Counted from the first letter of the stretch, positions 55,498-64,000 are shown. The stretch: DNA of 64,000 nucleotides from Novosphingobium sp. KA1 (GCF_017309955.1 NZ_CP021247.1:1389001-1453000), one strand, 5' to 3'. The notes: a model not told the origin generated them from the sequence alone. Made by a program: numbers and translations.

Positions 55498-56163
55498 TCA
55501 TTCGCCCGCCAGCGGGGCGAGCGGATGCTGGATGCGATAGGTGCGCAAGGCGAGCTGTTCGAGGCTCAGCAACTGGTCGAAGACCAGTCCATAGGCAGGA
55601 TGCTGGCGCCAGCACACGGTGGCGTCGAAATGCGGCAGTTCGCGGGCGCTGAAGCGCAGTTTCTGGCCGATGGCGAGCAGCTGCTCGGTCTCGATCCCGG
55701 CGCCTTGCCGGGACAGGTCCTGGATCATCGCGAAGTGTTCCTGACCGGCGAAGGCGATCAGCGCCGGGTGCTCGACCTTGAGGCGGACCGGGCGCTTGGG
55801 GAAAGGACCGGCCTCGGCGATGAAGCGCAGGAGGTCGACCGGGGCGGTGAAACGGAAGCCCGCCTCGCCTTCCTGTTCCCAGACGCATGCGATCGGGAAA
55901 CTCTCGCCGGTGGTGATTTCCAGCGCAAAGCCGCTGCTGTCGGGCCGCAGCGGCGGCAGCGGATGGAACAGCTTGAGCTTGACCCCGCTTTCCGAGACGT
56001 CGCGCACGATGCACAGGTATTCGCAGCCGTCGGCCAGCAGCTTGGCTTGCCGCAGCAGCAGTGCGAACCGCGGCTGGACGCGCTGCTCCGGGGCGGAATC
56101 GCCGGAGCTCGGGCTATCCGCCGGGGGCGGGCCATCATCCGGCTGGCGATCTGCGGAAATCAT
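55498..56163 (-). CDS. PilZ-domain protein with two PilZ-like modules
   Basis: The 221-residue protein has a Pro-rich leader (about 1-27). A PilZ domain with the c-di-GMP motifs R-x-x-x-R (QRVQPRFALL) and D-x-S-x-x-G (RDVSESGVKLKLF) follows. A second PilZ-like half has D-x-S-x-x-G (QDLSRQGAGIE) but no clear RxxxR. It is likely a c-di-GMP receptor. ATG 56163 is chosen because upstream sequence is repeats and the tRNA gene. Confidence 0.8.
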   Translation of the reverse strand: MISADRQPDDGPPPADSPSSGDSAPEQRVQPRFALLLRQAKLLADGCEYLCIVRDVSESGVKLKLFHPLPPLRPDSSGFALEITTGESFPIACVWEQEGEAGFRFTAPVDLLRFIAEAGPFPKRPVRLKVEHPALIAFAGQEHFAMIQDLSRQGAGIETEQLLAIGQKLRFSARELPHFDATVCWRQHPAYGLVFDQLLSLEQLALRTYRIQHPLAPLAGE

Positions 56164-56316
56164 GTCGCGAGGCACCCTTTTTCTGCCCGGGCCGGAGATC
56201 CGGCTGGGGCGCAAACCAGCATCGCCGAACCGCCAGGGCCGGGAATCGGTATCAGAAGGAGCTAAGCGGTCGATGTCCTGCGTACCGGCAGGAACGTTAC
56301 CGAAGCGTAAAGGGCG

Positions 56317-56392
56317 GCGCGAAGGGCCAGTACGCGAAGGGCGAGTCCGGGAAGGACGAGTGCGGGGGATAACAGGTGCGGGAAGAACTGGT
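56317..56392. repeat. Degenerate 15-bp tandem repeats abutting tRNA-Leu
   Basis: Units GCGCGAAGGGCCAGT, ACGCGAAGGGCGAGT and CCGGGAAGGACGAGT (56317-56361) are followed by two weaker units. The last, GCGGGAAGAACTGGT, ends in the encoded CCA of the tRNA gene (minus strand). Confidence 0.6.
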
Positions 56393-56473
56393 GCGGGCGG
56401 CGGGACTCGAACCCGCACGATCAAGGATCAGGGGATTTTAAGTCCCCGGCGTCTACCATTCCGCCACGCCCGC
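56389..56473 (-). tRNA. tRNA-Leu (UAA anticodon)
   Basis: The 85-nt cloverleaf on the minus strand has acceptor stem GCGGGCG/CGCCCGC with discriminator A and encoded CCA. The anticodon stem GGGGA/TCCCC encloses loop CTTAAAA, giving anticodon TAA. A long variable arm and GGTTCGAGTCC T-loop are present. The long variable arm and anticodon identify Leu(UAA). Confidence 0.95.
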
Positions 56474-56674
56474 ACAGCGCATCGTTCACGCACTCTGCCG
56501 CGCATGTGAGGGGCGATCTGACAGATTGAAGCGACAGGAGCAACAGTGGCGAAGGGCTATCGTGAGGATAGCCCTTGGGAATACACGCGTGAAACGGACA
56601 TCAATGGCTGGCGGCACAGGCCATGTCCCGCCCAGGTGCGTTTCAGGTGCGTTTCAGGTACCCCTAGGTGTCTT

Positions 56675-56956
56675 TCAGTCCACGTTGAGGCGCGCGCGCA
56701 TTTCCTTGCCCGGCTTGAAGTAGGGCACCCGCTTTTCGGGCACTTCCACGCTTTCACCGGTGCGCGGGTTGCGGCCCTTGCGGCTGTCGCGATGACGGGT
56801 CGAGAAGGCGCCGAAGCCGCGCAGTTCCACCCGGCCACCATCGGCAAGGCGCTGGGCGATCTCGTCGAAGAAGGTATCGACCGCACGTTCGACGTCTTCC
56901 CCGCGCAGTTCGGGATTTTCCTTGGACAGGGCTTGCAGCAGTTCGGATCTGATCAT
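56675..56956 (-). CDS. ihfB: Integration host factor beta subunit
   Basis: The 93-residue HU/IHF protein begins [75 protein letters not shown]. The beta-type features are E-L-R-G-F-G-A-F and the R-N-P-R-T-G arm tip. With IhfA it bends DNA at promoters and recombination sites. The gene lies upstream of the tRNA-Leu in the same direction. Confidence 0.93.
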   Translation of the reverse strand: MIRSELLQALSKENPELRGEDVERAVDTFFDEIAQRLADGGRVELRGFGAFSTRHRDSRKGRNPRTGESVEVPEKRVPYFKPGKEMRARLNVD

Positions 56957-57249
56957 TGCGCACCTTCCCTAGAGCCAGCGGGAAAAATTTCCGCCGGAAA
57001 AAATCCGCAGGCCACGCTCGAATCACAATATTTCGTGTGACTTGGGCAAGCTTGTTCGGGAAAATGCCATCACCGGCCATTTCGCGCAATGCTACGACAG
57101 GATGAGTCCGGATCGGCCCGCGACTCGGGGGCAGCGGCCGGGACGGCACGGTGCCGCGGGTGCTTTCGCCCATTTACAGCGCCGATTTGCCCGTTAACGT
57201 CGCGCTCTTTGCCGCTACGGGCGGCCGTGAAAGATGCACAAGAGGGCGC

Positions 57250-58872
57250 ATGAAGGATATCGGAACCTGGAATGAGGGGGACTGGGTCGGCGCGATCGGC
57301 GCGGTCCTGCTGTTCGCCATTTTGGCCATCGGCGGCGTCATCGCCTCGCGCAAGAGCCAGGAAGTGGTCGGCCACCCGCGCGGCCTGTTCGTGCTGTTCT
57401 ACACGGAGATGTGGGAACGCTTCTCGTACTACGGGATGCGCGCGCTGCTCATCCTCTATCTCACCAAGCACTGGCTGTTCGATGACGGCAAGGCGAACCT
57501 GATCTACGGCGCCTATACCAGCCTCGTCTACATCACTCCGGTGCTGGGCGGCTATCTCGCCGACCGTTATCTCGGCCAGCGCAAGGCCGTATTGTTCGGC
57601 GGTGTGCTGCTTGCCTTCGGCCACGTGCTGATGGCGTTCGAGGGCACCGGCGGGCAGAGCGATCCCACGATCAACGTGTTCTGGCTGGCGCTTGCCTTCA
57701 TCATCGTCGGCTCGGGTTTCCTCAAGGCGAACATCTCGGTGATCGTCGGCCAGCTCTACAAGCTCACCGACGAGCGCCGCGACGGCGCCTATTCGCTGTT
57801 CTACATGGGCATCAACACCGGCGCCGCGCTGGGCACGATCCTGGTCGGCTATCTCGGCGAGACGATCGGCTGGGGCTACGGTTTCGGCCTTGCCGGCATC
57901 GGCATGGTGCTGGGCCTGATCATCTTCATCGTCGGCAAGCCCGCGCTCAACGGCCGCGGCGAGGCCCCGGGGCCGCTGACGAAGAAGCGCGAATGGTCGC
58001 TCTACGTCATCGGTACGGCCTCGGTCGCGGTGCTCTGGGCGCTGATCCAGTTCCAGGCGATCGTCGGCACGCTGCTGCTGATCTCGGCCGTGGCGTTGCT
58101 CGGCTACCTGCTGGTCGAAGCCTTCCGCATGCCCAAGGAACCGCGTGAGCGCATCTTCGCGATCATCTTCCTGCTGGCGTTCCAGCCGATCTTCTGGGGT
58201 CTGTTCGAACAGGCGGGCGGCTCGCTCTCGCTGTTCACCGACCGCTTCGTGGAGCGTGGCGGCGTGCCGACCTCGCTGTTCCAGGCGGTCAACCCGATCT
58301 TTATTGTCACCTTCGCGCCGATCCTGGCCTGGCTGTGGCGCACGCTCGGCCGCAAGCAGGTGGAGCCTTCGGCCCCGGCCAAGTTCGGCTTCGGCCTCGT
58401 GCTGGTCGGCCTCGGCTTCGTGTCGCTGGTCTGGGGCGATGCGGTTGCCGGGCAGGGTGCCAAGGTCGGGGTGTTCTTCATCTTCCTGATCTACTGGTTC
58501 CACACGCTGGGCGAGCTTTGCCTCTCGCCGGTGGGCCTCAGCGCGATGAACCGCCTGGCCCCCCGCCACCTCGCCAGCTTCATCATGGGCGCGTGGTTCT
58601 TCGCCACCGCCGGCGGCAACTTCGTGGCCGGCATGATCGGCCAGGCAACCGGCGGCGAACATGGCGCGATGACCCGTGAAGGCACTGTCGCGATCTATGG
58701 CACCATCGGCTGGTGGGTCGTGGGCATCGGCGTCGCGGTCATCCTCGTCGCCCGTCTGGTGAAGCGCTGGATGCACGTCGATACGCTGAAGGACATCGAG
58801 CTGGAGGGATCCTCCGAGATCGGGCTGGAGGCGCAGGAAGCCGGCGCCCATCCAACGCTCAAGGCACACTGA
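57250..58872 (+). CDS. POT-family proton-dependent oligopeptide transporter
   Basis: The 540-residue protein has about 14 helices and the POT signatures FYTEMWERFSYYGMRALLILYL (ExxER motif), GGYLADRYLGQRKAVLFGG and FSLFYMGINTGAALG-like YSLFYMGINTGAALGTILVGYLGE. LGELCLSPVGLSAMNRLAPRHLASFIMG lies near the end. It imports di/tripeptides with protons. ATG 57250 with GAGGG upstream is chosen. A strong terminator separates it from the amidohydrolase pair. Confidence 0.94.
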   Translation: MKDIGTWNEGDWVGAIGAVLLFAILAIGGVIASRKSQEVVGHPRGLFVLFYTEMWERFSYYGMRALLILYLTKHWLFDDGKANLIYGAYTSLVYITPVLGGYLADRYLGQRKAVLFGGVLLAFGHVLMAFEGTGGQSDPTINVFWLALAFIIVGSGFLKANISVIVGQLYKLTDERRDGAYSLFYMGINTGAALGTILVGYLGETIGWGYGFGLAGIGMVLGLIIFIVGKPALNGRGEAPGPLTKKREWSLYVIGTASVAVLWALIQFQAIVGTLLLISAVALLGYLLVEAFRMPKEPRERIFAIIFLLAFQPIFWGLFEQAGGSLSLFTDRFVERGGVPTSLFQAVNPIFIVTFAPILAWLWRTLGRKQVEPSAPAKFGFGLVLVGLGFVSLVWGDAVAGQGAKVGVFFIFLIYWFHTLGELCLSPVGLSAMNRLAPRHLASFIMGAWFFATAGGNFVAGMIGQATGGEHGAMTREGTVAIYGTIGWWVVGIGVAVILVARLVKRWMHVDTLKDIELEGSSEIGLEAQEAGAHPTLKAH

Positions 58873-58882
58873 CACATTCAAC

Positions 58883-58918
58883 CCGGCCCGGAAACACAGC
58901 GTTTCCGGGCCGGTTTCA
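58883..58918 (+). terminator. Rho-independent terminator after the POT transporter gene
   Basis: The 13-bp stem CCGGCCCGGAAAC / GTTTCCGGGCCGG with a 5-nt loop, followed by TTTCA, begins 10 nt past the stop codon. Confidence 0.85.
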
Positions 58919-58935
58919 CAACAGGGGAATTCAAG

Positions 58936-60321
58936 ATGACCAAATCGCCGGGATTGCGGCGCTGGACGTCGCTGCTCGTGCTGGGCACCGCGCTCACCCT
59001 GAGCGCGAACAGCGTCGATGCAAAAAAAGAGGACAAGAAGCCGGCCCCGATCGCCGCCAATCCTTATCCGTCCACCTACAAGCCCTATCCGGGCACGGCC
59101 ACGGCGCTGGTCGGCGCCACCGTCTATGACGGGCGCGGCGGCAGGATCGAGAACGGCGTGGTGCTGTTCAAGGACGGCAAGCTGGTCGGCATCGGCGGCG
59201 CCGACATGGCGATCCCCGACGGTTTCACGAAGATCGACGCCGCCGGCAAGTTCGTGACCCCGGGCGTGATCGACATCCATTCGCACCTCGGCGTCTATCC
59301 CTCGCCCGGCGTCGATGCGCTGTCCGACGGCAACGAGATGACCAGCCCGACCACGCCCGACGTCTGGGCCGAGCATTCGGTCTGGCCGCAGGACCCCGGC
59401 TTTACCCGCGCGCTGGCCAATGGCGGCGTCACCACGCTGGAGATCCTCCCGGGTTCAGGCAACCTCATCGGCGGCCGCGCGGTCACGCTCAAGAACGTGC
59501 CCTCGATCACCGTGCAGGGCATGAAGTTCCCCGGCGCGCCTTATGCGCTGAAGATGGCCTGCGGCGAGAACCCCAAGCGGGTCTATGGCGGCAAGGGTCA
59601 GAAGCCATCGACCCGCATGGGCAACTTCTCGGTGGACCGTCAGGCCTGGATCGATGCGCGCAAGTACATGGACGGCGACCATGCCGACCGCGATCTTGGC
59701 AAGGACACGCTGGAAGGCGTGCTGAAGGGCGAGATCCTTGTCCAGAACCACTGCTACCGTGCCGACGAGATGGCGCAGGTGATCGATATGTCCAAGGAGA
59801 TGGGCTACAAGGTCACCGCCTTCCACCACGCGGTCGAAGCCTACAAGATCGCCGACCTGCTGCGCGAGAACGACATCTGCGCCGCCGTCTGGGCCGATTG
59901 GTACGGCTTCAAGATGGAAGCCTATGACGGCATTCCCGAGAACGCCGCGCTGCTGGCCAATGCCGGCACCTGCGTGGTGATCCATTCGGACGACGAGAAC
60001 GGCATCCAGCGCCTCAACCAGGAAGCCGCCAAGGCGCAGGCCGACGGCCGCCGCATCGGCATCGACATTCCCGACGCCAAGGTGGTGAGCTGGTTCACCT
60101 ACAACGCCGCCAAGGCCATGGGCATCGGCGACAGGACCGGCAGCCTCGAATCCGGAAAGATGGCTGACGTGGTGCTGTGGAACGGCAATCCGCTCTCGGT
60201 CTATTCCCGCCCCGAGAAGGTCTGGGTGGACGGCGCCCTGCTGTTCGACGCGATGGACCCCAAGCGCCGCCCGGTCAGCGATTTCGAGTTGGGCCAGCCC
60301 GGTGAAGGAGATGTGAAATGA
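58936..60321 (+). CDS. Exported amidohydrolase (metal sites intact)
   Basis: The 461-residue protein has a signal peptide (about 1-29). The amidohydrolase TIM barrel has the HxH metal motif FVTPGVIDIHSHLGVYPS, later ligands near QNHCYRADEM and TAFHHAVEAYKIAD, and the Asp region VVIHSDDENGIQRLN. The C-terminal NAAKAMGIGDRTGSLESGKMADVVLWNGNPLSVY is typical. It probably cleaves cyclic amides or dipeptides in the periplasm. Its stop overlaps the start of a paralogue (ATGA). Confidence 0.88.
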   Translation: MTKSPGLRRWTSLLVLGTALTLSANSVDAKKEDKKPAPIAANPYPSTYKPYPGTATALVGATVYDGRGGRIENGVVLFKDGKLVGIGGADMAIPDGFTKIDAAGKFVTPGVIDIHSHLGVYPSPGVDALSDGNEMTSPTTPDVWAEHSVWPQDPGFTRALANGGVTTLEILPGSGNLIGGRAVTLKNVPSITVQGMKFPGAPYALKMACGENPKRVYGGKGQKPSTRMGNFSVDRQAWIDARKYMDGDHADRDLGKDTLEGVLKGEILVQNHCYRADEMAQVIDMSKEMGYKVTAFHHAVEAYKIADLLRENDICAAVWADWYGFKMEAYDGIPENAALLANAGTCVVIHSDDENGIQRLNQEAAKAQADGRRIGIDIPDAKVVSWFTYNAAKAMGIGDRTGSLESGKMADVVLWNGNPLSVYSRPEKVWVDGALLFDAMDPKRRPVSDFELGQPGEGDVK

Positions 60322-61631
60322 GCCGCCGCGCCATCATCGCGGCCGCGCTCGCGGCGGCCGCCTTCTCGCCTGCCGCCTTTGCGCAGGACTTCGCGATCAC
60401 CAACGCCACTGTCGCCACGGGTGACGGCTCCGCGCCTATCGAGCACGGCACCGTCGTCGTGCGCGGCGGCAAGGTGGTTGCCGCCGGTGCGGGCGTGGCC
60501 GTTCCCGCCGGTGTCCAGAGCATCGACGGCACCGGCAAGTGGGTGACGCCCGGCCTCTTCGCCGCCGTCACCGACCTTGGCCTGCTCGATGTCGAGGGCG
60601 TCAAGGACAGCAACGATAGCGAGGCGGACGAAAGCCCGTTCAATGCCGCGCTTGACGTCAGCCCGGCGGTCAATCCGGACAGCGAGCATATCGCCGTCAG
60701 CCGCGAAGGCGGCGTTACCCGCGCGACGGTCTCGCCTTACAACGGCCATTCGATCTTCGCCGGGCAAGGCGCGGTGATCGACCTCGGCGCCGATCCCGAT
60801 GCGGTGACCAAGGCGCGCGCCTTCCAGTTCGTGCAACTGGGCGAGCAGGGCGCCAGGCTGGCTGGTGGCAGCCGCGTGGCCGCCCATGTCGCACTGCGCA
60901 ATGCCTTGCGGGAAGCACGCGAGGTGGCCGCTTCGCCCAATGCCGCGCGCAGCCCGGATGCGCTGCTGACCCGTGCCGACGCTGCGGCGCTGGCCCAGGT
61001 GATCGACGGCCGGCAGCCGCTCTACGTCGGGGTCGAGCGGGCCTCCGACATCCGCAGCGTGCTGGCGCTCAAGAGCGAGTTCCCCAAGCTTGACCTCGTG
61101 CTGGTCGGCGCGACCGAGGGCTGGCTGGTGGCGGGCGACATCGCTGCGGCCAAGGTGCCGGTGATCACGATGCCGCTGCGCGATCTGCCCTCTGCGTTCG
61201 AGGCGCTGGCGGCGACGCAGTCCAACGTCGGGCGCATGAAGAAGGCGGGGGTGAAGGTCGCCATCGGCATGTTCAATACCTCCAACCAGCCGCGCTATGC
61301 GCCGCAGGAGGCGGGCAACCTCGTCGCTCTCGGCAAGTTGCCGGGCGCCGCGGGCCTGACCTGGGGCGAGGCCTTTGCCGCGATCACCTCGGTGCCTGCC
61401 GAGATCAGCGGCCTGGGCGGCAAGAATGGCGGAGTTCGGGCCGGTGTTCTGGCGCCCGGCGCCGTTGGCGACGTGGTGATCTGGGACGGCGATCCGCTGG
61501 AGCTGTCATCGGCCCCGCTCGATGTGTTCATCGACGGCGTCAAGCAGCCGCTCGAAAACCACCAGAGCCGCTTGCGCCAACGCTACAGGAGCCTCGATCG
61601 CACTTACCTGCCCAAGGCTTACGACTGGTAA
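60318..61631 (+). CDS. Exported amidohydrolase-like paralogue without HxH motif
   Basis: The 437-residue protein has a signal peptide (about 1-22, ending AAFA) and an amidohydrolase-like frame (ITNATVATGDGSAPIEHGTVVVRGGKVVAAG ... SIDGTGKWVTPGLF). The expected D-x-H-x-H is replaced by A-A-V-T-D-L, and later His/Asp ligands are not evident. The end (GAVGDVVIWDGDPLELSSAPLDVFIDG) is normal. It likely forms a heteromer with, or regulates, the intact enzyme encoded upstream, to which it is translationally coupled. Confidence 0.85.
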   Translation: MSRRAIIAAALAAAAFSPAAFAQDFAITNATVATGDGSAPIEHGTVVVRGGKVVAAGAGVAVPAGVQSIDGTGKWVTPGLFAAVTDLGLLDVEGVKDSNDSEADESPFNAALDVSPAVNPDSEHIAVSREGGVTRATVSPYNGHSIFAGQGAVIDLGADPDAVTKARAFQFVQLGEQGARLAGGSRVAAHVALRNALREAREVAASPNAARSPDALLTRADAAALAQVIDGRQPLYVGVERASDIRSVLALKSEFPKLDLVLVGATEGWLVAGDIAAAKVPVITMPLRDLPSAFEALAATQSNVGRMKKAGVKVAIGMFNTSNQPRYAPQEAGNLVALGKLPGAAGLTWGEAFAAITSVPAEISGLGGKNGGVRAGVLAPGAVGDVVIWDGDPLELSSAPLDVFIDGVKQPLENHQSRLRQRYRSLDRTYLPKAYDW

Positions 61632-61640
61632 GATGCCTAG

Positions 61641-61669
61641 CCCCGGGCCGCATATACTGTGGTCCGGGG
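61641..61669. terminator. Terminator-like hairpin between convergent genes
   Basis: The stem CCCCGGGCC / GGTCCGGGG has one mismatch and loop GCATATACTGT, followed by TGTTT. It lies between the amidohydrolase pair and the convergent hydrolase gene. Confidence 0.6.
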
Positions 61670-61672
61670 TGT

Positions 61673-62497
61673 TTACAGCCTCCGGGCGGCGAGCCAGTTC
61701 AGCACGGCGTCCTGCGCGGGGGCCGTGAACTGCAATTGATGGCCGTAAGCGCTGAACGGGATCAGGTGACCATCGAGCGCCGCCCGTTCAAGCGCCTCAC
61801 CCTGTGCAAAGGGAATCACCCGGTCGTCCCGCGCATGGAGCACGAGGACGGGGGCCTTCACGTCGGGCATGAGGGCGGCGCTTTCGAAGGAATCACGGAT
61901 AAGCCGGCGCGCCGGAACCCAGGGCAATGCGTCGGCCGCCGCGTCGCGAAGGCTGGTGAAGGGCGAGACGAGCACCAAAGCCCGGGGCGGCGTCTCGCTG
62001 GCCAGTCGTGTCGCGATGCCGGTACCCAGCGAGGCCCCCATCAGCACGATTGTTCGCGGTGCGATGCCGCGCTGGGTCAGGAAGGCGAGCGCGGCATGGC
62101 CATCGGCGATCAGTCCGGCCTCCGTGGGATTGCCGGGATTGCCGGCATACCCGCGGTAGTCGGCCAGCAGCAGTCCATATCCAGCCTTGCTCAGGCCCTG
62201 CGTTGCGACGGCGGCGCCGGGCAGACTGTCGCCATTGCCATGAAAGAACAGAACCGTGGGCTTGCCGGGGGCTCCGGGGCGCCATGCGGCGGTGAGCGTC
62301 AGTTCGTCGCGCGTGTGCAGTTCGGCTTTTTCGAATCCGCTGGGGATTTGCGATGGGCCTTTGGGGGCCGGGAAGAGGATTGCCCGCTGCGCCGCGAACA
62401 GCGCCAGCACGACCGCGGCGTAGAGTCCGAAAAGGGCCAGCAGGGCCGTCAGCACGGGATGTTTCCGGAATGCGGCTCGGGCAGTGGCCGTGGTCAC
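61673..62497 (-). CDS. Membrane-anchored alpha/beta hydrolase (ABHD13/17-like)
   Basis: The 274-residue protein has an N-terminal helix (about 14-38) and a hydrolase domain: VLFFHGNGDSLPG, nucleophile elbow VLMGASLGTGIA (Ser about 157), acid segment LVLHARDDRVIPF and His in SAYGHQLQF. Substrate unknown. It overlaps the MFS gene by ATGA, so the two are coupled. Confidence 0.87.
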   Translation of the reverse strand: MTTATARAAFRKHPVLTALLALFGLYAAVVLALFAAQRAILFPAPKGPSQIPSGFEKAELHTRDELTLTAAWRPGAPGKPTVLFFHGNGDSLPGAAVATQGLSKAGYGLLLADYRGYAGNPGNPTEAGLIADGHAALAFLTQRGIAPRTIVLMGASLGTGIATRLASETPPRALVLVSPFTSLRDAAADALPWVPARRLIRDSFESAALMPDVKAPVLVLHARDDRVIPFAQGEALERAALDGHLIPFSAYGHQLQFTAPAQDAVLNWLAARRL

Positions 62498-63828
62498 ACC
62501 GTCAGCCGGTCGAGCAGGTTGTCGTGGCGACTGTCCTTGAGCAGGAAGGCGGCGACCAGCGACACCGCGCCGATCGCCGAGACGTACCAGTAGAACAGGC
62601 TTTCGTGGCCCGCCGACTTGAACGCCAGCGCAACGTTCTCGGCGGTGCCGCCGAACAGCGCATTGCCGACGCCATAGGCAAGGCCGACGCCCAGCGCGCG
62701 GACGTGGGTCGGGAACATCTCGGCTTTGAACAACCCGCTGACCGACGTGTAGAAGCTGTTGATGACGAGCCCCGCCAGCACCAGCAGGAAGGCCGGGCCC
62801 ACCGCCTTGGCGCCTGCCAGCGCGGTGAAGATCGGCACCGTGCAGACGGTCGCCAGCACGGCGAAGATCAGGATGTTGTTGCGCCGCCCGATCCGGTCCG
62901 AGAGCAGGCCCATCAGCGGCTGCAGCACCATGAACAGCGCCAGTTCACCCAGCATCAGGCTGGTCGCGACCTCCTTGGAGAGCCCCACCGTCAGCACCAG
63001 GTACTTCTGCATGTACGTGGTGAATGTATAGAACGACAGGCTGCCGCCCGCCGTCAGCGCGACCACGATCAGGAACGGGCGGGTTGCCACGCGGAACAGT
63101 TCGGCAAGGCTGCCGGATGTCTCGCCGGCGCGGTCTTCGGCGCTGGCGGTCTCGTGCATGTGGTGGCGGAACAGGACGATGGCCAGCGCGCCCACCGCGC
63201 CGATCAGGAAGCCGACGCGCCAGCCCCATGCCGCCATCTCGGCTTTGCTCAGCACCTGCAGCAGGAGCACGATCACCACCGTCGCGCAGAGTTGCCCGCC
63301 GACCAGGGTGACGTACTGGAACGAGGACCAGAAGCCCCGGCGCCTGCGTCCGGCGATCTCGCTGAGATAGGTCGCGGCGGTACCGTATTGCCCGCCGGTG
63401 GAGAACCCCTGCACCATACGGCCGATCAGGAGCAGGATCGGGGCGAGGATGCCCACTTGCGCAAAAGTCGGCAGCACCGCGATCAAGAGCGCGCCTGCGC
63501 CCATCATCATGACCGAGAGCACCATCGCGCTCTGCCGGCCGTGGCGATCGGCATAGCGGCCGAAGAACCAGCCGCCGATCGGGCGCAGCAGGAATCCTAC
63601 CGCAAAAATCGCGCTGGTCGCCATCAGCTGCACCAGCTGGTCGCTCCTGGGAAAGAAGGCGGGCGAGAAATAGAGCGCAGTGAAGGCGTAGATGTAGAAG
63701 TCGTACCACTCGATGAGGTTGCCCGCCGATCCCGCCAGGATCGCGCGCAGCCTCGTCGAGTCGCTTATGCCGGTTACCGGCCCAGCTTCCGGCGCCGCCG
63801 CCGGAGAGACGACAGCGCCGCTATCCAC
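62494..63828 (-). CDS. MFS transporter, metabolite:H+ symporter (KgtP/ShiA-like)
   Basis: The 444-residue transporter has 12 predicted helices. It carries the MHS-group start SAGNLIEWYDFYIYAFTALYFSPAFFP, the loop motif GWFFGRYADRHGRQSAM and RMVQGFSTGGQYGTAATYLSEIAGRRRRGFWSSFQYVTLVGG. Relatives import dicarboxylates, shikimate, proline/betaine or sialate; the substrate is undecided. The start is GTG 63828, because no nearer ATG gives the first helix. It follows dxs by 2 bp, so all three genes may be co-transcribed. Confidence 0.9.
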   Translation of the reverse strand: MDSGAVVSPAAAPEAGPVTGISDSTRLRAILAGSAGNLIEWYDFYIYAFTALYFSPAFFPRSDQLVQLMATSAIFAVGFLLRPIGGWFFGRYADRHGRQSAMVLSVMMMGAGALLIAVLPTFAQVGILAPILLLIGRMVQGFSTGGQYGTAATYLSEIAGRRRRGFWSSFQYVTLVGGQLCATVVIVLLLQVLSKAEMAAWGWRVGFLIGAVGALAIVLFRHHMHETASAEDRAGETSGSLAELFRVATRPFLIVVALTAGGSLSFYTFTTYMQKYLVLTVGLSKEVATSLMLGELALFMVLQPLMGLLSDRIGRRNNILIFAVLATVCTVPIFTALAGAKAVGPAFLLVLAGLVINSFYTSVSGLFKAEMFPTHVRALGVGLAYGVGNALFGGTAENVALAFKSAGHESLFYWYVSAIGAVSLVAAFLLKDSRHDNLLDRLTV

Positions 63829-63830
63829 GT

Positions 63831-64000
63831 TCAGGCGCGTGCTTCGTTCACGCCGGCACTGTTGTGCCGCAGCGCCGTGAGCACGGTATCGACGATCTGC
63901 GGGGCGTTGAGGCCCGCCTCGTCGTACTGCGCCTCGGGCTTGTCGTGGTCCTGGAACACGTCGGGCAGGCGCATGGTGCGGATCTTGAGGCCCGCATCGG
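63831..64000 (-). CDS. dxs: 1-deoxy-D-xylulose-5-phosphate synthase, C-terminal end
   Basis: The last 56 or so residues are visible: [39 protein letters not shown]. The pattern L-P-D-x-F-x-D-H, then Y-x-x-A-G-L-x-A-x-x-I, is the C-terminus of Dxs. It makes DXP for isoprenoid, thiamine and PLP synthesis. The catalytic part lies beyond the right edge of the window. Confidence 0.85.
   Translation of the reverse strand, partial: DAGLKIRTMRLPDVFQDHDKPEAQYDEAGLNAPQIVDTVLTALRHNSAGVNEARA

Overview
The window is high-GC chromosomal DNA from an alphaproteobacterium, most likely a sphingomonad close to Novosphingobium. This is an inference from gene content: a SciP/DUF1153 cell-cycle regulator, a BamF-like DUF3035 lipoprotein, DUF445 and DUF455 proteins, an RHH_4 protein, and intergenic repeats built on CTTCGAYAARCTCAG and GTCATCCCCGCG. 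Most genes are housekeeping. I see no prophage, CRISPR array, rRNA operon or complete insertion sequence.

Layout. 1-7826: nadC end, OmpA-type lipoprotein, CorC-like protein, the ileS-lspA-bamF block and a DnaJ-like chaperone. 8062-13855: pdxH, a CDF metal exporter, a serine-hydrolase homologue that has lost all three catalytic motifs, a small Cys-containing membrane protein, an SPFH protein and mnmA. 14017-21801: a small protein translationally coupled to sciP, a 270-bp palindromic element, a two-gene RND efflux system, DUF445 and a GNAT. 21811-26038: a TonB-domain protein, etfBA behind a palindromic operator, and sucC. 26228-36906: inositol-phosphatase family enzyme, LytS/LytT-type two-component pair, DsbA-like and M48 envelope proteins, an M23 peptidase, then glnE-bcp-DUF455. 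37025-41867: exported M28 peptidase with agmatine deiminase, and a bestrophin cluster with small proteins. 42040-47566: thrS and a spermidine-synthase-like gene behind a threonine-rich leader peptide and attenuator, a divergent XRE/membrane-protein operon with a symmetric operator, a second 270-bp element, and a GT39-type glycosyltransferase. 47567-48713: a lower-GC patch with REP-like repeats and two small membrane proteins. 48714-64000: hydrolase, TPR protein, flavin oxidoreductase, queG, an ABC exporter, Tat-type lipoprotein msrB, PilZ protein, tRNA-Leu(UAA), ihfB, POT peptide transporter, an amidohydrolase pair, a hydrolase/MFS pair and the 3' end of dxs.

Most notable: two elements, 14770-15039 and 45899-46168, are each exactly 270 bp. 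Both have CTAG ends, 34-bp terminal inverted repeats and two inner hairpin domains, and both carry the palindromic core TATGTCGATA at the same offset (bases 78-87). Their arm sequences differ almost completely while pairing is kept. They look like a family defined by structure rather than sequence. Other strong observations are the Thr-leader attenuator of thrS, the paired ATGTAAAG-N4-CTTG operator beside it, the operator overlapping the etfBA promoter, and the catalytically degenerate serine hydrolase and amidohydrolase homologues.
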